From Diphasiastrum complanatum (Eukaryota > Streptophyta > Lycopodiopsida > Lycopodiales > Lycopodiaceae), in NCBI GenBank assembly GCA_029204225.1, contig CM055098.1, positions 9,217,746 through 9,281,745 of the forward strand: DNA of 64,000 nt, written 5' to 3'. The stretch's first letter is position 1. Every line of letters starts with the position of its first letter. The notes under the pieces are model-generated. The model searched no databases. It was not told the origin of the DNA and was given only the letters and a program-made list of their open reading frames with translations. The position numbers and the translations under genes were made by a program. Positions 55,410 through 64,000 of this stretch are shown in pieces.

Positions 55410-58007
55410 CTATGAAGATTTGAACATTGATCTTGATATAACTCCAAGATTAGATCTATGCTTGATGAAAGCACTTTTGCTCAAAGGCTTGGTGAGTAGA
55501 TCGGCAATACAAGAGGATGAGTTGACATGCTCCAAATAGATTTCTCCTCCAATAAGCTTTTCTCTCACAAACTGGTGTGTCACTTCTATGTGCTTGCTTC
55601 TTGCATGAAATATGGGATTATTGGCAAGAGCTTGGACCGAGATGTTATCACACTTGATCATTGGTAGATCATCCTCCTTGATGCACTTTAGTTCCATTAA
55701 TAACCTCTTGATCCAAAGCACTTCTTTGGTAGTTGTAGTGAGTGCTTTGTACTCGGCCTCACATGAAGAGAGAGATATAGTATCTTGCTTTTTGGAAAGC
55801 CAAGATATTAGATTGCCTCCAAGAAAGATAGTGTATGCACTAATAGACTTTCCATCCATCTTGTCACTTGCAAAGTCCAAATCCGAGTAGTCAATAATGG
55901 ATAGATCTTCACTTTTATAGAGTAGACCATAATCAGAAGATGAAGATACATATCTTAGAATCCTCTTGGCCATCTTCCAATGATGGATCTTAGGTTCTTG
56001 CATAAATTGACTCAATTTGTGCACACAAAAACTAAGATCGGGCCTAGTAATGGTAAGCCAAATCAAGGAGCCTACAAGACTCCTAAAAAGTGTGATGTCC
56101 TCAAAGGATCTTTCATCACCTTTATTAGGATCTTTTACAATTTGCTCCATTGGAGTATCTATGCTCTTAGAATTTTCCATATGGAATTTTTTCAACATAG
56201 AGTGAGCATATCTAGATTGGCATATAAAGACATGATTTTCATAAAAATCAATTTCTAGGCCTAGGATGTAATGTATCTCTCCTAGATCTTGCATTTTAAA
56301 CTCACATCCAAGTGCTAGCTTGGTTTCATCAACTAGCTTGATACAACTTCCACAAAGAATAATGTCATCAACATAAATTAGAAGAATGACAATATTGCTA
56401 TCAACAAACTTTAGATACATGGAAGGATCATAGTCACTAAGAGTAAATCCTAGTGAGATAAGAAAAGAGTTAAGTCTTGAATACCATGATCTTGGTGCTT
56501 GCTTGAGTCCATAAAGACTTTTGAAGAGCAAGCACACTTTGGACTCATCCTTGATGAATCCTTGAGGTTGTTCCATATAGATCTCCTCCTCAAGATAACC
56601 ATTTAGAAAAGCATTGGATACATCTAATTGGAACACCTTCCACTTGAAAAAACAAGCAAGAGAAATAAGAATTCTTATTGTCACCATCTTTGCAACGGGT
56701 GCAAAGGTCTCCTCATAATCAAGACCATGGATTTGAGCAAATCCTTTGGCACATAATCTTGCTTTATGCTTGTTGATGGTGCCATCATGATTGAACTTGA
56801 TCCGAAATACCCACTTGCAACCAATCACATGCTTGTTGGAAGGAGGATCCACAAGCTCCCAAGTATTGTTGGTGATCAATGCATCATACTCTTGTTTCAT
56901 GGCATCATACCACTCCTTGGTATTGAGTGCCTCTTGTACATTCTTTGGCTCTTCATGACAGACATAAAAAACATAATTAGTGGAATCAAGATCCACTTGT
57001 TTGCCTTTGTCAACATATGAGAGCCTCTTAGGCTTGGATCTATCTCTCATGGATTTTCTTGGTGAAAAAATCCGAGGAGAGTCTTCTTCAAATCTCGACC
57101 CCATCACATCATGATTGTCTTCAAAATCAATAATTGATGATGCATCCATAGATTTCTTGATCTCGGCCTCTTCAAATGATGAGTGTTGATCTTCATGAAA
57201 GACAACATCTCTACTTTCAATAACTTGAGAAGTAGAGAGTATAAAGACTCTATAGGCCTTCTTGGTGGATGAGTATCCAACCATGATCCCTTTGCATGCA
57301 CTAGGATCTTCCTTCTTCCTTGTTTCCAAGGGAATATGGACAAAGCATAAGCATCCAAAAACTCTAAGGTGATCAACCTTAGGCTTCTTCAAAAATAAGA
57401 TTTCATATGGTGACTTTCCTCCAAGAGCTATATGTGGGAGCCTATTGCAAAGATAATTTGCACAATTAATGGCTTCTCCCCAAAAAACTTTGGGCAAAGA
57501 TGCCTCAATTCTCATAGATTTTGCACATTCACATAGAGATCTATTCTTTCTCTCGGCCACTCCATTTTGTGATGGAGAGTAGGCACAAGAAAACTCTCTT
57601 TTAATGCCTTCAAGCTCACAAAAATCTTGAAATTTATTGGATATATATTCACCACCTCCATCACTTCTAAGAGCTTTAATCTTGAATGAGAATTGCTTCT
57701 CTACATAAGCTTTGAAAATAAGGAAATGATCAAACACCATAGATTTTGAAGCAAGAAGATATATCCAAGTGAATCTTGTGTAATCATCAATGAAAGTAAC
57801 AAAACAAGTGGCTCCTCCCTTGCTTGTAGTTGATGAGAAATGCACATCCGAGTGGATTAACTCCAAAGGATGCTTGCTTTTGATAGAAGATCTTGTAAAT
57901 GGCTTTTTGTGAGATTTAGCAATAGCACAAGCCTCACAAGGCTTGATCTTCTTGGAGAATGACTTTGGCAAGCCAATAGCTTTGGATTCTTTGATCATAG
58001 AGAGCAT
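55410..58007 (-). CDS. Copia C integrase, reverse transcriptase and RNase H, 865 codons open
   Basis: A long open frame carries the rest of pol. CEACAIAKSHKKPF lies near residues 27-40. The integrase core has its three acidic residues in LIHSDVHF, LRSDGGGEYISNKF and GVAERKNRSL. A linker ends at KPKRLSYVDKGKQ. RT (about 370-610) has CKWVFRIKFNHDGTINKHKA, FQLDVSNAFLNGYLEEEIYM, LYGLKQAPRSWYSRLNSFL and the catalytic LLIYVDDIIL. RNase H (about 700-865) has SSCEAEYKAL and KCDNISVQALANNPIFHARS. All key residues seem present, so this part could still encode working enzymes, though it lacks its normal start because of the upstream frameshift. In copia elements the whole is one polyprotein cut by the protease. 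Confidence 0.95.
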   Translation of the reverse strand: MLSMIKESKAIGLPKSFSKKIKPCEACAIAKSHKKPFTRSSIKSKHPLELIHSDVHFSSTTSKGGATCFVTFIDDYTRFTWIYLLASKSMVFDHFLIFKAYVEKQFSFKIKALRSDGGGEYISNKFQDFCELEGIKREFSCAYSPSQNGVAERKNRSLCECAKSMRIEASLPKVFWGEAINCANYLCNRLPHIALGGKSPYEILFLKKPKVDHLRVFGCLCFVHIPLETRKKEDPSACKGIMVGYSSTKKAYRVFILSTSQVIESRDVVFHEDQHSSFEEAEIKKSMDASSIIDFEDNHDVMGSRFEEDSPRIFSPRKSMRDRSKPKRLSYVDKGKQVDLDSTNYVFYVCHEEPKNVQEALNTKEWYDAMKQEYDALITNNTWELVDPPSNKHVIGCKWVFRIKFNHDGTINKHKARLCAKGFAQIHGLDYEETFAPVAKMVTIRILISLACFFKWKVFQLDVSNAFLNGYLEEEIYMEQPQGFIKDESKVCLLFKSLYGLKQAPRSWYSRLNSFLISLGFTLSDYDPSMYLKFVDSNIVILLIYVDDIILCGSCIKLVDETKLALGCEFKMQDLGEIHYILGLEIDFYENHVFICQSRYAHSMLKKFHMENSKSIDTPMEQIVKDPNKGDERSFEDITLFRSLVGSLIWLTITRPDLSFCVHKLSQFMQEPKIHHWKMAKRILRYVSSSSDYGLLYKSEDLSIIDYSDLDFASDKMDGKSISAYTIFLGGNLISWLSKKQDTISLSSCEAEYKALTTTTKEVLWIKRLLMELKCIKEDDLPMIKCDNISVQALANNPIFHARSKHIEVTHQFVREKLIGGEIYLEHVNSSSCIADLLTKPLSKSAFIKHRSNLGVISRSMFKSS

Positions 58008-58609
58008 GGATTTGTAGTTGGGATGCCCAACCTCCTATGCCATAATTCCTCCATAGAGAGCTTGTTCACAAGAGCAACATTACAAGCATTCACATACTCA
58101 TTTGGATCTAGTTTATAGATGCCACCAAATCTAGATCCTAATGCAAGTATCTCATCATTCTTCTTGATAGTGCAAGTATCAACATTGAATTTTACATCAA
58201 GGCCATTATCAAGCAATTGGCCAACACTAATAAGATCCTTGGTAAGCTTAGGTACATAAAGAACTCTAGAGAGAGAAAGAACTTTAGAGGATGCAAGCTT
58301 CAAGGGAATGTTCCCTATGCCTTCAATAGGACATTCAAAATCATTTGCAGTGTATATTGATTTCTTCACTCCATCATAAGGTGCAATAGAAGAGAAAGAG
58401 TCCTTGGAGCTACACATATGTGAAGAGGCTCCACTATCAATATACCATAGGTCGTCCTTCTTGAAAGGAGTAGATGAGAAACTAGAGACCATAAGAGATC
58501 CCTCTCCATCACTTGCAATAGTGTCTTCCTTCTCATTGGTAATATTGGCTTGCTTGAGTTGATTCTTCTTTTTGAAGCAATTGGTGGCATAATGACCTTT
58601 CTTGCCACA
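57995..58609 (-). pseudogene. Copia C protease and pre-integrase segment
   Basis: The frame continues directly after the TAG with CGKKGHYATNCFKKK and then the protease site LWYIDSGASSHMCSS (intact DSGA). VLYVPKLTKDLISVGQLLDN and ELWHRRLG follow. Right after LG a single missing base near 58020 shifts the frame, and the open stretch ends at 57995. The other frame picks up at once with HPNYKSMLSM. Confidence 0.92.
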
Positions 58610-59452
58610 CTAAAAGCACTTGATCTTCTTCTTCTTCTTGAGCTTGGATGATGAAGCATTAGAGGAATCATCTTCCTCCTCATCTTTGTCTTTGGATTTG
58701 ACTTTGTCCTTGCTTGAGGATTGTTGATGTTGGTTCTTGCTCCTCTCTTTGTGCTTATCTTTGGTAAAGAGAGCTTTGCCATCATTATGAGTGAGAGAAA
58801 GCTTGTCCATCCTCAAGAGCTTGTAATCTTGTCTTGATTCTTCTGAAATTAGCACACTTTGGAAAGCCTCCAAACTTGGTAGCTCCTCCTTAATGGCATA
58901 GGATTGGACAAGATTATCAAATTCACTTCTCAAGCCATTGAGAATGACTTGAACTAGCTCATTTTGATTGATGGAATCACCAATACAAGCAAGCTCTTTA
59001 TGAATATCTTTTACTCTCAAAACATAACTAGATGCACTCTCATCACTCTTTTGGCTACTTTGAAAGATTTGATTCCTAAGAGTGAGAAGCCTAGAGGTAT
59101 TCTTAGCCTCATAGATAGTCTTGAGACAATCCCAAGCTTCTTTGGCTGTTGTACAAGTACCTATCTCCCTCAATATCTCATTAGAGACATTCATCTTAAT
59201 GTAGTGGAGAGCCATCCTAGCTCTCTTTTTGTATTTTTGAACCTCTTGAAGAACTTGTGGTTCTTCTTCAAGGCCAAGAACTATGTCCATCACATCTTGA
59301 AGGATCAAGATGGACTCCATCCTCATTTTCCAAATTGAATAATTTGAAGTGGTCAATCTTTCACTTGGTTCCAACAAGGATGAACCCATTGAAGACATTT
59401 GAAGTGAAGAAAACTCAAATGATGAACAATAAATGTTGTTACACGCTTTCAA
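58610..59452 (-). pseudogene. Copia C gag, ended by an in-frame TAG inside the zinc knuckle
   Basis: This 280-codon frame may start at the listed Met or at MSSMGSSLLEPSERL about 18 codons later, which fits related elements better. It contains SIWKMRMESILILQDVMDIV, MALHYIKMNVSNEILREIGT and SASSYVLRVKDIHKELACIG (UBN2 gag region). A lysine-rich tail leads to the knuckle, where CF is followed by TAG and then CGKKGHYATNC. Related copies have Phe or Tyr at this position. The frame continues in phase after the stop, so one base change separates it from a normal gag-pol. Confidence 0.93.
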
Positions 59453-60142
59453 TAGGATCCAATAATTGAGTACTATCTCCTCCTATGAAAGATCTTACAA
59501 CAATTTGTGAATTGATTCTCACTAGCTACACAAATCTCTCTAAAACAAGATCTATTTCACATCAAATGATGGAGTATAGGCAAAGTTAGGATCTAACACT
59601 CTTAGAACATGTGAAATACACTAAGAAACCAAATTTGACTCAAATACAATGATATTGCATGAAACAAAATGGCTAAGATCTCAAAACAGTGCCTAGATCA
59701 CATATAGATGAGATTGGCAAGCATACAACTGTGATTTTGGATCAACCAAGCAATCTCTTGACCAAACCAAATGTGTCCACCCAGGTCTAGGTGCCCTACC
59801 TAACCCTCTTCAAAAGCTTATAACTTTTGATTGGCTCAACCAAATGGAATGAAACTGATTGCAACAGAAACTAGACAAAAATAGCTTCAAAACAAGCTAT
59901 CAAGCAAGATAAATGGATCAAACATGAGAGAGAACTTCCAAACTGAAATTGGATGTTCCTCACACGTGTCTGAGCACCTGATTCCGTACAGTACTAGCTC
60001 AGACCCAATCAATGTCCTTTTGATCTCTTTTGATCCAAGATTGAACAAGATAGCTAGGAAAATGGGCCTTGACAACTTCTAGCTCAAGATTGTTGAAAAT
60101 TTTTTCACTTAGATGGATCAAAATGCATGGTAACCTTAGGTA
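59453..60142. other. Untranslated leader of copia C
   Basis: This is sequence between the primer site and gag. It shares blocks with the leaders at 23440-23620 and 40290-40560. A CACACGTGTC motif lies near 59962. No gene is present. Confidence 0.8.
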
Positions 60143-60155
60143 GGCTCTGATACCA
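60143..60155 (-). other. Primer-binding site of copia C
   Basis: The minus strand reads TGGTATCAGAGCC, complementary to the 3' end of initiator Met-tRNA and directly adjacent to the LTR end. This is the normal priming site for minus-strand DNA synthesis. Confidence 0.95.
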
Positions 60156-60891
60156 TGTTAAATTCCACACGTGTGGACTGTCCACTACATGTACTTGTGA
60201 TCTCCTAAGGTGTGTAGATGCACCAAGATCAAGACTAGATTGAGATTCAAGATCAATCTTGAATCCTATGGCAAAAACACACTACTACATGCATTCAATC
60301 ACTTCCAACTCTCACTCACACGTGTGGGAAGTATTAAAAAATAATCTAAGTAAAAACAAGCTGCTCTCCTTGGGTAGAGAGAGAAAATACATCAAGAGCT
60401 CTCGGGTAGAGAGAGAAAGCTAGAAATCCAATAACTCACAAAATCCATGAAATCACCAAATCAATTGACTTCAAAATGAGGAGTACAATGATACTAGTAG
60501 GTCCACGAGCTACCACTATGCTTAACTATGATTGGACCACATTTTGTCACCTCTTGATCCTATTGGATCATTGATCTATGCACCTCTTAATTCTATTGGA
60601 CTATATTCAAGCACACCTCAATTTCCTATTGGACCTCACAAGGTTCCACCTCTATATCCTATTGGACCTCTTGGAATTCATCAAACAAAAACTTTACACT
60701 TGTCTACACTCTAATTAGCAAGTGTTTAGCCTCTTACTCTATTTTGGCTCAATAGTGGCATTACAAGTGGAAATGCATAATTTGCCATCTATGCCAAATT
60801 TATTCCTATCAACATCCTACACCTAGATGCTTGATGTAAAAAACATAAGACCCCTATATCTAACATAGATAATCTTTTTCAATTCTTCACA
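60156..60891 (-). mobile_element. 5' LTR of copia C
   Basis: The 736-bp LTR has TGTG...AACA ends on the minus strand. It contains two CACACGTGTG palindromes (about 60166-60175 and 60317-60327), GAGAGA tracts and several CCTATTGGACCT blocks (60560-60670). Its outer edge is followed by the 5-bp duplicate ATTCG (minus strand). Confidence 0.95.
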
Positions 60892-61259
60892 CGAATTTGC
60901 TTTAACTTCTTGCATGTCTGCTTCTCAGCCCAATTTGAATACTCAACAAATTTCTTGAAAGCTTCCGATTTTGTACTAATAAAGTATATTACAGCGAACT
61001 TGCTGAAGTCATCAATAAACGTTATGAAGTATTTTCATCACCTAAAGACAATACTCCGAATGGTCCACAAATATCTGAATGTACAATTACCAGTACCTTG
61101 GTTGCTTTATAAACATCTTTACTGAAAGGTAATCGAGTCATTTTGTCTTTAAGACAAGATTCGTAGGTAGTTCGAATATCTCGACTCTTGATTTTGACTC
61201 CTTCAATTTTCTTACTCTTGTTGGCTTGGTACAAGGCTTCCATGTTCATGTGACATAAC
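60892..61259 (-). pseudogene. Old copia O, left half: pre-integrase to mid-integrase
   Basis: The minus strand reads LCHMNMEALYQANKSKKIEG and then IVHSDICGPFGVLSLGDE, with the first integrase Asp. After a 1-nt loss near 61030 it continues YFITFIDDFSKFAVIYF and AFKKFVEYSNWAEKQ, and stops at the copia C LTR edge within a codon. The remaining integrase, in the same phase, starts at 48983 on the plus strand. The 61259 end is cut by the LTR of copia F. Confidence 0.9.
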
Positions 61260-61938
61260 TGTTAAAAATTCACAATTCTAACTTGACTAATTTTGGTCAT
61301 ATGACTTGTAAATAGTTAGATGGTCATGATGTGGCTTGTCACACGTGCCAAATAGCATAGGATTCCATTCATAAGGATGTTCTCAAGTAGGCCTAAGTGT
61401 TAGAACCTTTGGAATGAGTCCAAATTATGCTTAGATACAAGGGAGAAAAAATAGGAGCTATTTTTGGTAATTTTTGCATTGTTGAGGGATCTCCAAGATT
61501 CCAACCCTAACTTGGTAGGGATGAAAGATCCACCAAAATTAGCATTAGGGATAGGTGGGCTACTTATACCTGCCCAAAATCGTGATGGATCATGTATATA
61601 TAGGTGATGATATCTCACCAAAATCAATCAAGCGATTTTATGTTTTTTCTCTCATAATGGTGCAATTGCTCTCTATGTTCATAATTGTTTGAGTACTTGT
61701 GATTACTAATGATTATAGGATTGAATGTAGGTCTGGTGTACAGTACTCAGACTGTGGGAGGCCGTACTTTCACATGTGTGAAGCCTTCTTCAAGGATTTG
61801 GGCCATTTACTGAGGTTCAAGCATAGATTTTTGATGGATTTTGATGGTTCAACTTGTGCTAATCTTATGAAATCATAATCTATTGTTTCCCTCATCATTT
61901 CAAGTGTTTTAGGATCCTTATTTGATGTAATTTTTACA

Positions 61939-61951
61939 TGGTATCAGAGCC
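61939..61951 (+). other. Primer-binding site of copia F
   Basis: TGGTATCAGAGCC directly follows the LTR end ACA and matches the initiator Met-tRNA 3' end. Confidence 0.95.
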
Positions 61952-62744
61952 TAAAAAATGAGCTAAATCCTTGGTTTTCATTCGATTTGATCACAATTTT
62001 TGATCTAAATCTTGTGTAGATTGGATCTTAGCATCTAGTATTGATTCTAGAACTCAAAGTGAGTCAAATACATTGGAGATTGGTGTTGTGTGACTTCATT
62101 TGCAGGTGTTTAGGTGTCTAAAACCAGAGGCAAAGTTGAATTCAATTCACATTACCAAGATAGCAAGTTTTGCTTGCTCCAAGCATTGATTTCTAAGCGA
62201 GTTTTGGAGGTGATTTCATAGAGGAGGCTTTTTAGCATTCAAGGAGAGGGAAGATCAGAGTTTTGGGGACTCTTCAAGGCTGTTCTAAGGTATAGTAGGC
62301 ACCTCCTAAAGTGATTTAGGTTCAGTCCAACCATTGCTTGACTTATGCACCAAATTAGATCAATTTTTCATCAATTTTGATCATTTTTTGCTTGTGATTG
62401 GATAGTAGATTGTGTTGCATCCTCATTAAGTTCCATTTAGATCTTTTACAAGTGATTTTGGAAGTATATTAGGTTGCTGAAATTCACTCTTGATCAGATC
62501 ATTTGGAAGCTTTAATGTTATTTATAGAAAGAGGGGCAATTCTACTAGTATTGTCTACTTCAATCAAGCAAGTGCATTGTTTCTAGTATTCTATGATTTG
62601 ATTTTGTTAGAGATCATTCTTAGATCTTTATAGGAAGTCTATTACTGATCTTTTCAGGTCCCTAAGAAGTGGGATAAGGTAGACCTTCAATCAAATTAAT
62701 AGAAGTAACCTTCATTTGTGTCAAGTCCTTGATTAGGAGACTAG

Positions 62745-64000
62745 ATGGCATTTATAAATGCATATCTTTTGGATACTAATGAAAGGCTCAACAAAACTAA
62801 CTATTCCATATGGAAAGTTAGAATGGAATCCATCATGATCATGCAAGATCTGATGGAAATTGTAAATGGTAAGGAGGGTGAACCTATTCATCCTCAAGAA
62901 AAAGCCAAATACATCAAGAGGTGCAATGTTGCACTACATTGCATAAAAATGAATGTTGCAAATGAACTCTTAAGAGAGGTAGGAGATTGCACTTCAGCTC
63001 AAGATGCTTGGGAGACTTTGCAAAAGGTCTATGCATCCAAGAACCAAACTAGAATGTTAGCTTTGAAGAATCAAATCTATAGAAGCTATCAAAAGAAAGG
63101 AGAGAGTGCACATACTTTTGTCCTAAGAGTAAAGGAATTGAACAAAGAGCTAGCCTTTATAGGTGACCCTATCAAGGATGAAGAGCTTGTTCAACTCATA
63201 TTGAATGGACTAAGCTTTGAATTTGACAATTTGGTTCAGGGATATGCAATTATGGGTAAGCTACCCATACTTGAAGAACTCCAAGGCACACTCATGGCCG
63301 AGGAATCAAGAAGGAGCCAAATGCAAGAGAGGATGGATAGGCTTTCCATCCAAGGTGGAGATGACCAAGCTCTCTTCACCAAAGGCAAAGGCAAGTCCAA
63401 AGGCAAAGGATCAACATTCAAGAAGTCTACAAAGCTTGGGGATCAAGAAGGACCCTCAAAGGCATCTCCATCAACCACCAAAGTCAAGAAGGACAAATCA
63501 AAGGTGAAGTGCTACTATTGTAGCAAGATGGGGCATTATGCCTCGGAATGCTTCAAGAGGAAGCAAGATCAAAGCCAAGCCAACATGAGCAAAGAGGAGG
63601 AGGAGGAGAGTTCACATGAGGACTCTCTCATGATGTCCATATTTTCTTCAACAAGCTTCAAAGGAGAAGATCCTTGGTGGATTGACTCGGGTGCTAGTTC
63701 ACACATGACTAGTAAAAGGGAGTTTTTCTCTTCTCTCTTATCTTATGATGGACCTATAAAGTCTATCTATACAGCAAATGATGAAGCTTGTAAGATTGAA
63801 GGAGTTGGTAGCATTCCCCTTTGCTTAGGATCTTCCAAAAAGATCAACATAGAAGGTGTTTTGTACATTCCTACAATAACAAAGAATCTACTAAGTGTTG
63901 GCCAAATGGTAGACAATGGTTTCAATGTTGACTTTGCTTCAAATGAATGTTTCATCAAGAAGAAGGGTAAGATAGTGGCTAAGGGCACTAGACTTGGCAA
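62745..64000 (+). CDS. Copia F gag-protease, open to the window edge (partial)
   Basis: An uninterrupted frame of 418 codons begins MAFINAYLLDTNERLNKTNY and continues past the window. It has IWKVRMESIMIMQDLMEIVN, VALHCIKMNVANELLREVGD and TFVLRVKELNKELAFIG (UBN2-type gag). A Lys/Gly/Ser-rich linker leads to the zinc knuckle CYYCSKMGHYASEC (about residues 258-271). The protease site PWWIDSGASSHMTS follows, then VLYIPTITKNLLSVGQMVDN. No stop or frameshift appears, so this is a likely functional, recently active element. The start is the first ATG after the leader and lies just before the conserved gag N-terminus. Integrase, RT and RNase H should follow to the right. Confidence 0.93.
   Translation, partial: MAFINAYLLDTNERLNKTNYSIWKVRMESIMIMQDLMEIVNGKEGEPIHPQEKAKYIKRCNVALHCIKMNVANELLREVGDCTSAQDAWETLQKVYASKNQTRMLALKNQIYRSYQKKGESAHTFVLRVKELNKELAFIGDPIKDEELVQLILNGLSFEFDNLVQGYAIMGKLPILEELQGTLMAEESRRSQMQERMDRLSIQGGDDQALFTKGKGKSKGKGSTFKKSTKLGDQEGPSKASPSTTKVKKDKSKVKCYYCSKMGHYASECFKRKQDQSQANMSKEEEEESSHEDSLMMSIFSSTSFKGEDPWWIDSGASSHMTSKREFFSSLLSYDGPIKSIYTANDEACKIEGVGSIPLCLGSSKKINIEGVLYIPTITKNLLSVGQMVDNGFNVDFASNECFIKKKGKIVAKGTRLG

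Larger units (their letters stand above)
55280..60891 (-). mobile_element. Young Ty1/copia element C, nearly intact
   Basis: The 5' LTR is 60156-60891 (736 bp, minus-strand TGTGAAG...TTTAACA). The primer site TGGTATCAGAGCC follows at 60155-60143. Next are a leader of about 700 bp, gag-pol, a purine tract TAGGAGGAG (55400-55392) and the first 112 bp of the 3' LTR (55391-55280). Those 112 bp are identical to the 5' LTR over 111 positions that I compared. The remaining part of the 3' LTR is partly found, inverted, at 48610-48982. The outer flank of the 5' LTR is ATTCG on the minus strand (60896-60892). Coding damage is slight: one stop and one frameshift. Confidence 0.95.
61260..64000 (+). mobile_element. 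Ty1/copia element F, 5' end to window edge
   Basis: The 5' LTR is 61260-61938 (679 bp). It begins TGTTAAAAATTC and ends TTTTTACA, with a TATA-like TGTATATATAGG near 61592. The primer site TGGTATCAGAGCC is at 61939-61951. A leader of about 790 bp (61952-62744) has no gene. Gag-pol then starts at 62745 and is open to the end of the window. The element sits in the pre-integrase region of old copia O, in the opposite orientation. Confidence 0.93.

Noticed and set aside
63217-63507. 96-codon plus frame and nearby minus frames near the window end
   Set aside because: They lie in the wrong frames of the copia F gag, whose true frame is open from 62745 to the edge.
1-64000. CRISPR arrays, bacterial operons, tRNA or rRNA genes
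   Set aside because: None seen. The tandem repeats lack spacer structure, and the Met-tRNA matches are retroelement primer sites, not tRNA genes.

Overview
This window is nuclear DNA from a land plant with a repeat-rich genome. The evidence is spliced GT-AG genes, plant-type Ty1/copia and Ty3/gypsy polyproteins with Met-tRNA-type primer sites (TGGTATCAGAGC), a hAT transposase of the plant SDGWTD/VVTDNASNC type, a LINE 3' end with a poly(A) tail, and two host genes whose best family matches are plant proteins. The very long intron and dense nesting of LTR elements suggest a large genome such as a fern or gymnosperm, but that is inference and the species cannot be read from the sequence.

Host genes. 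(1) 5190-17731 (+) holds the last seven exons of an M28 glutamate carboxypeptidase II-like gene (AMP1/LAMP1 family). Its N-terminal half lies left of the window. One intron is 9,844 bp and carries a copia gag fragment plus a decayed minus-strand gypsy element. (2) 43530-45218 (+) is an intact single-exon gene for a 562-residue glutaredoxin-like protein with a possible N-myristoylation start (MGC), no CxxC redox site, and four CxxC pairs at its C-terminus.

Layout. 1-3.7 kb: microsatellites and a minus-strand hAT transposase pseudogene with five GT-AG introns. 3.8-4.9 kb: copia fragment. 5.2-17.7 kb: carboxypeptidase 3' half. 18.5-19.6 kb: copia RT/RNase H fragment (-). 21.5-23.4 kb: CCHC fragment, a lone LTR and a copia gag/protease fragment. 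23.6-24.0 kb: long foldback hairpin. 25.1-27.6 kb: several small inverted and direct repeats. 28.1-34.6 kb: minus-strand copia element D with both LTRs. 34.6-35.0 kb: unexplained coding-like island. 35.0-39.4 kb: plus-strand copia element E of the same family, followed by a gypsy scrap. 40.2-41.2 kb: LTR and leader of another copia. 43.2-45.2 kb: glutaredoxin-like gene, followed by diverged direct repeats. 48.6-51.0 kb: LTR end and the right half of an old copia element (O). 51.5-55.3 kb: copia, LINE and plant-mobile-domain-like remnants. 55.3-60.9 kb: nearly intact young copia C (-). 60.9-61.3 kb: left half of old copia O (-). 61.3 kb to the end: another young copia F (+), whose gag-protease frame is open to the window edge.

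The most informative structure is the young copia C. Its 5' LTR is flanked by ATTCG (read on the minus strand). The matching ATTCG target duplicate, attached to the end of its 3' LTR and to the rest of the interrupted integrase of element O, lies 12 kb away on the opposite strand. This implies an inversion of about 6.7 kb with one breakpoint inside the 3' LTR, or else a mis-assembly. I found no CRISPR array, tRNA, rRNA or sign of a new defence or metabolic system. The novelty here is structural.
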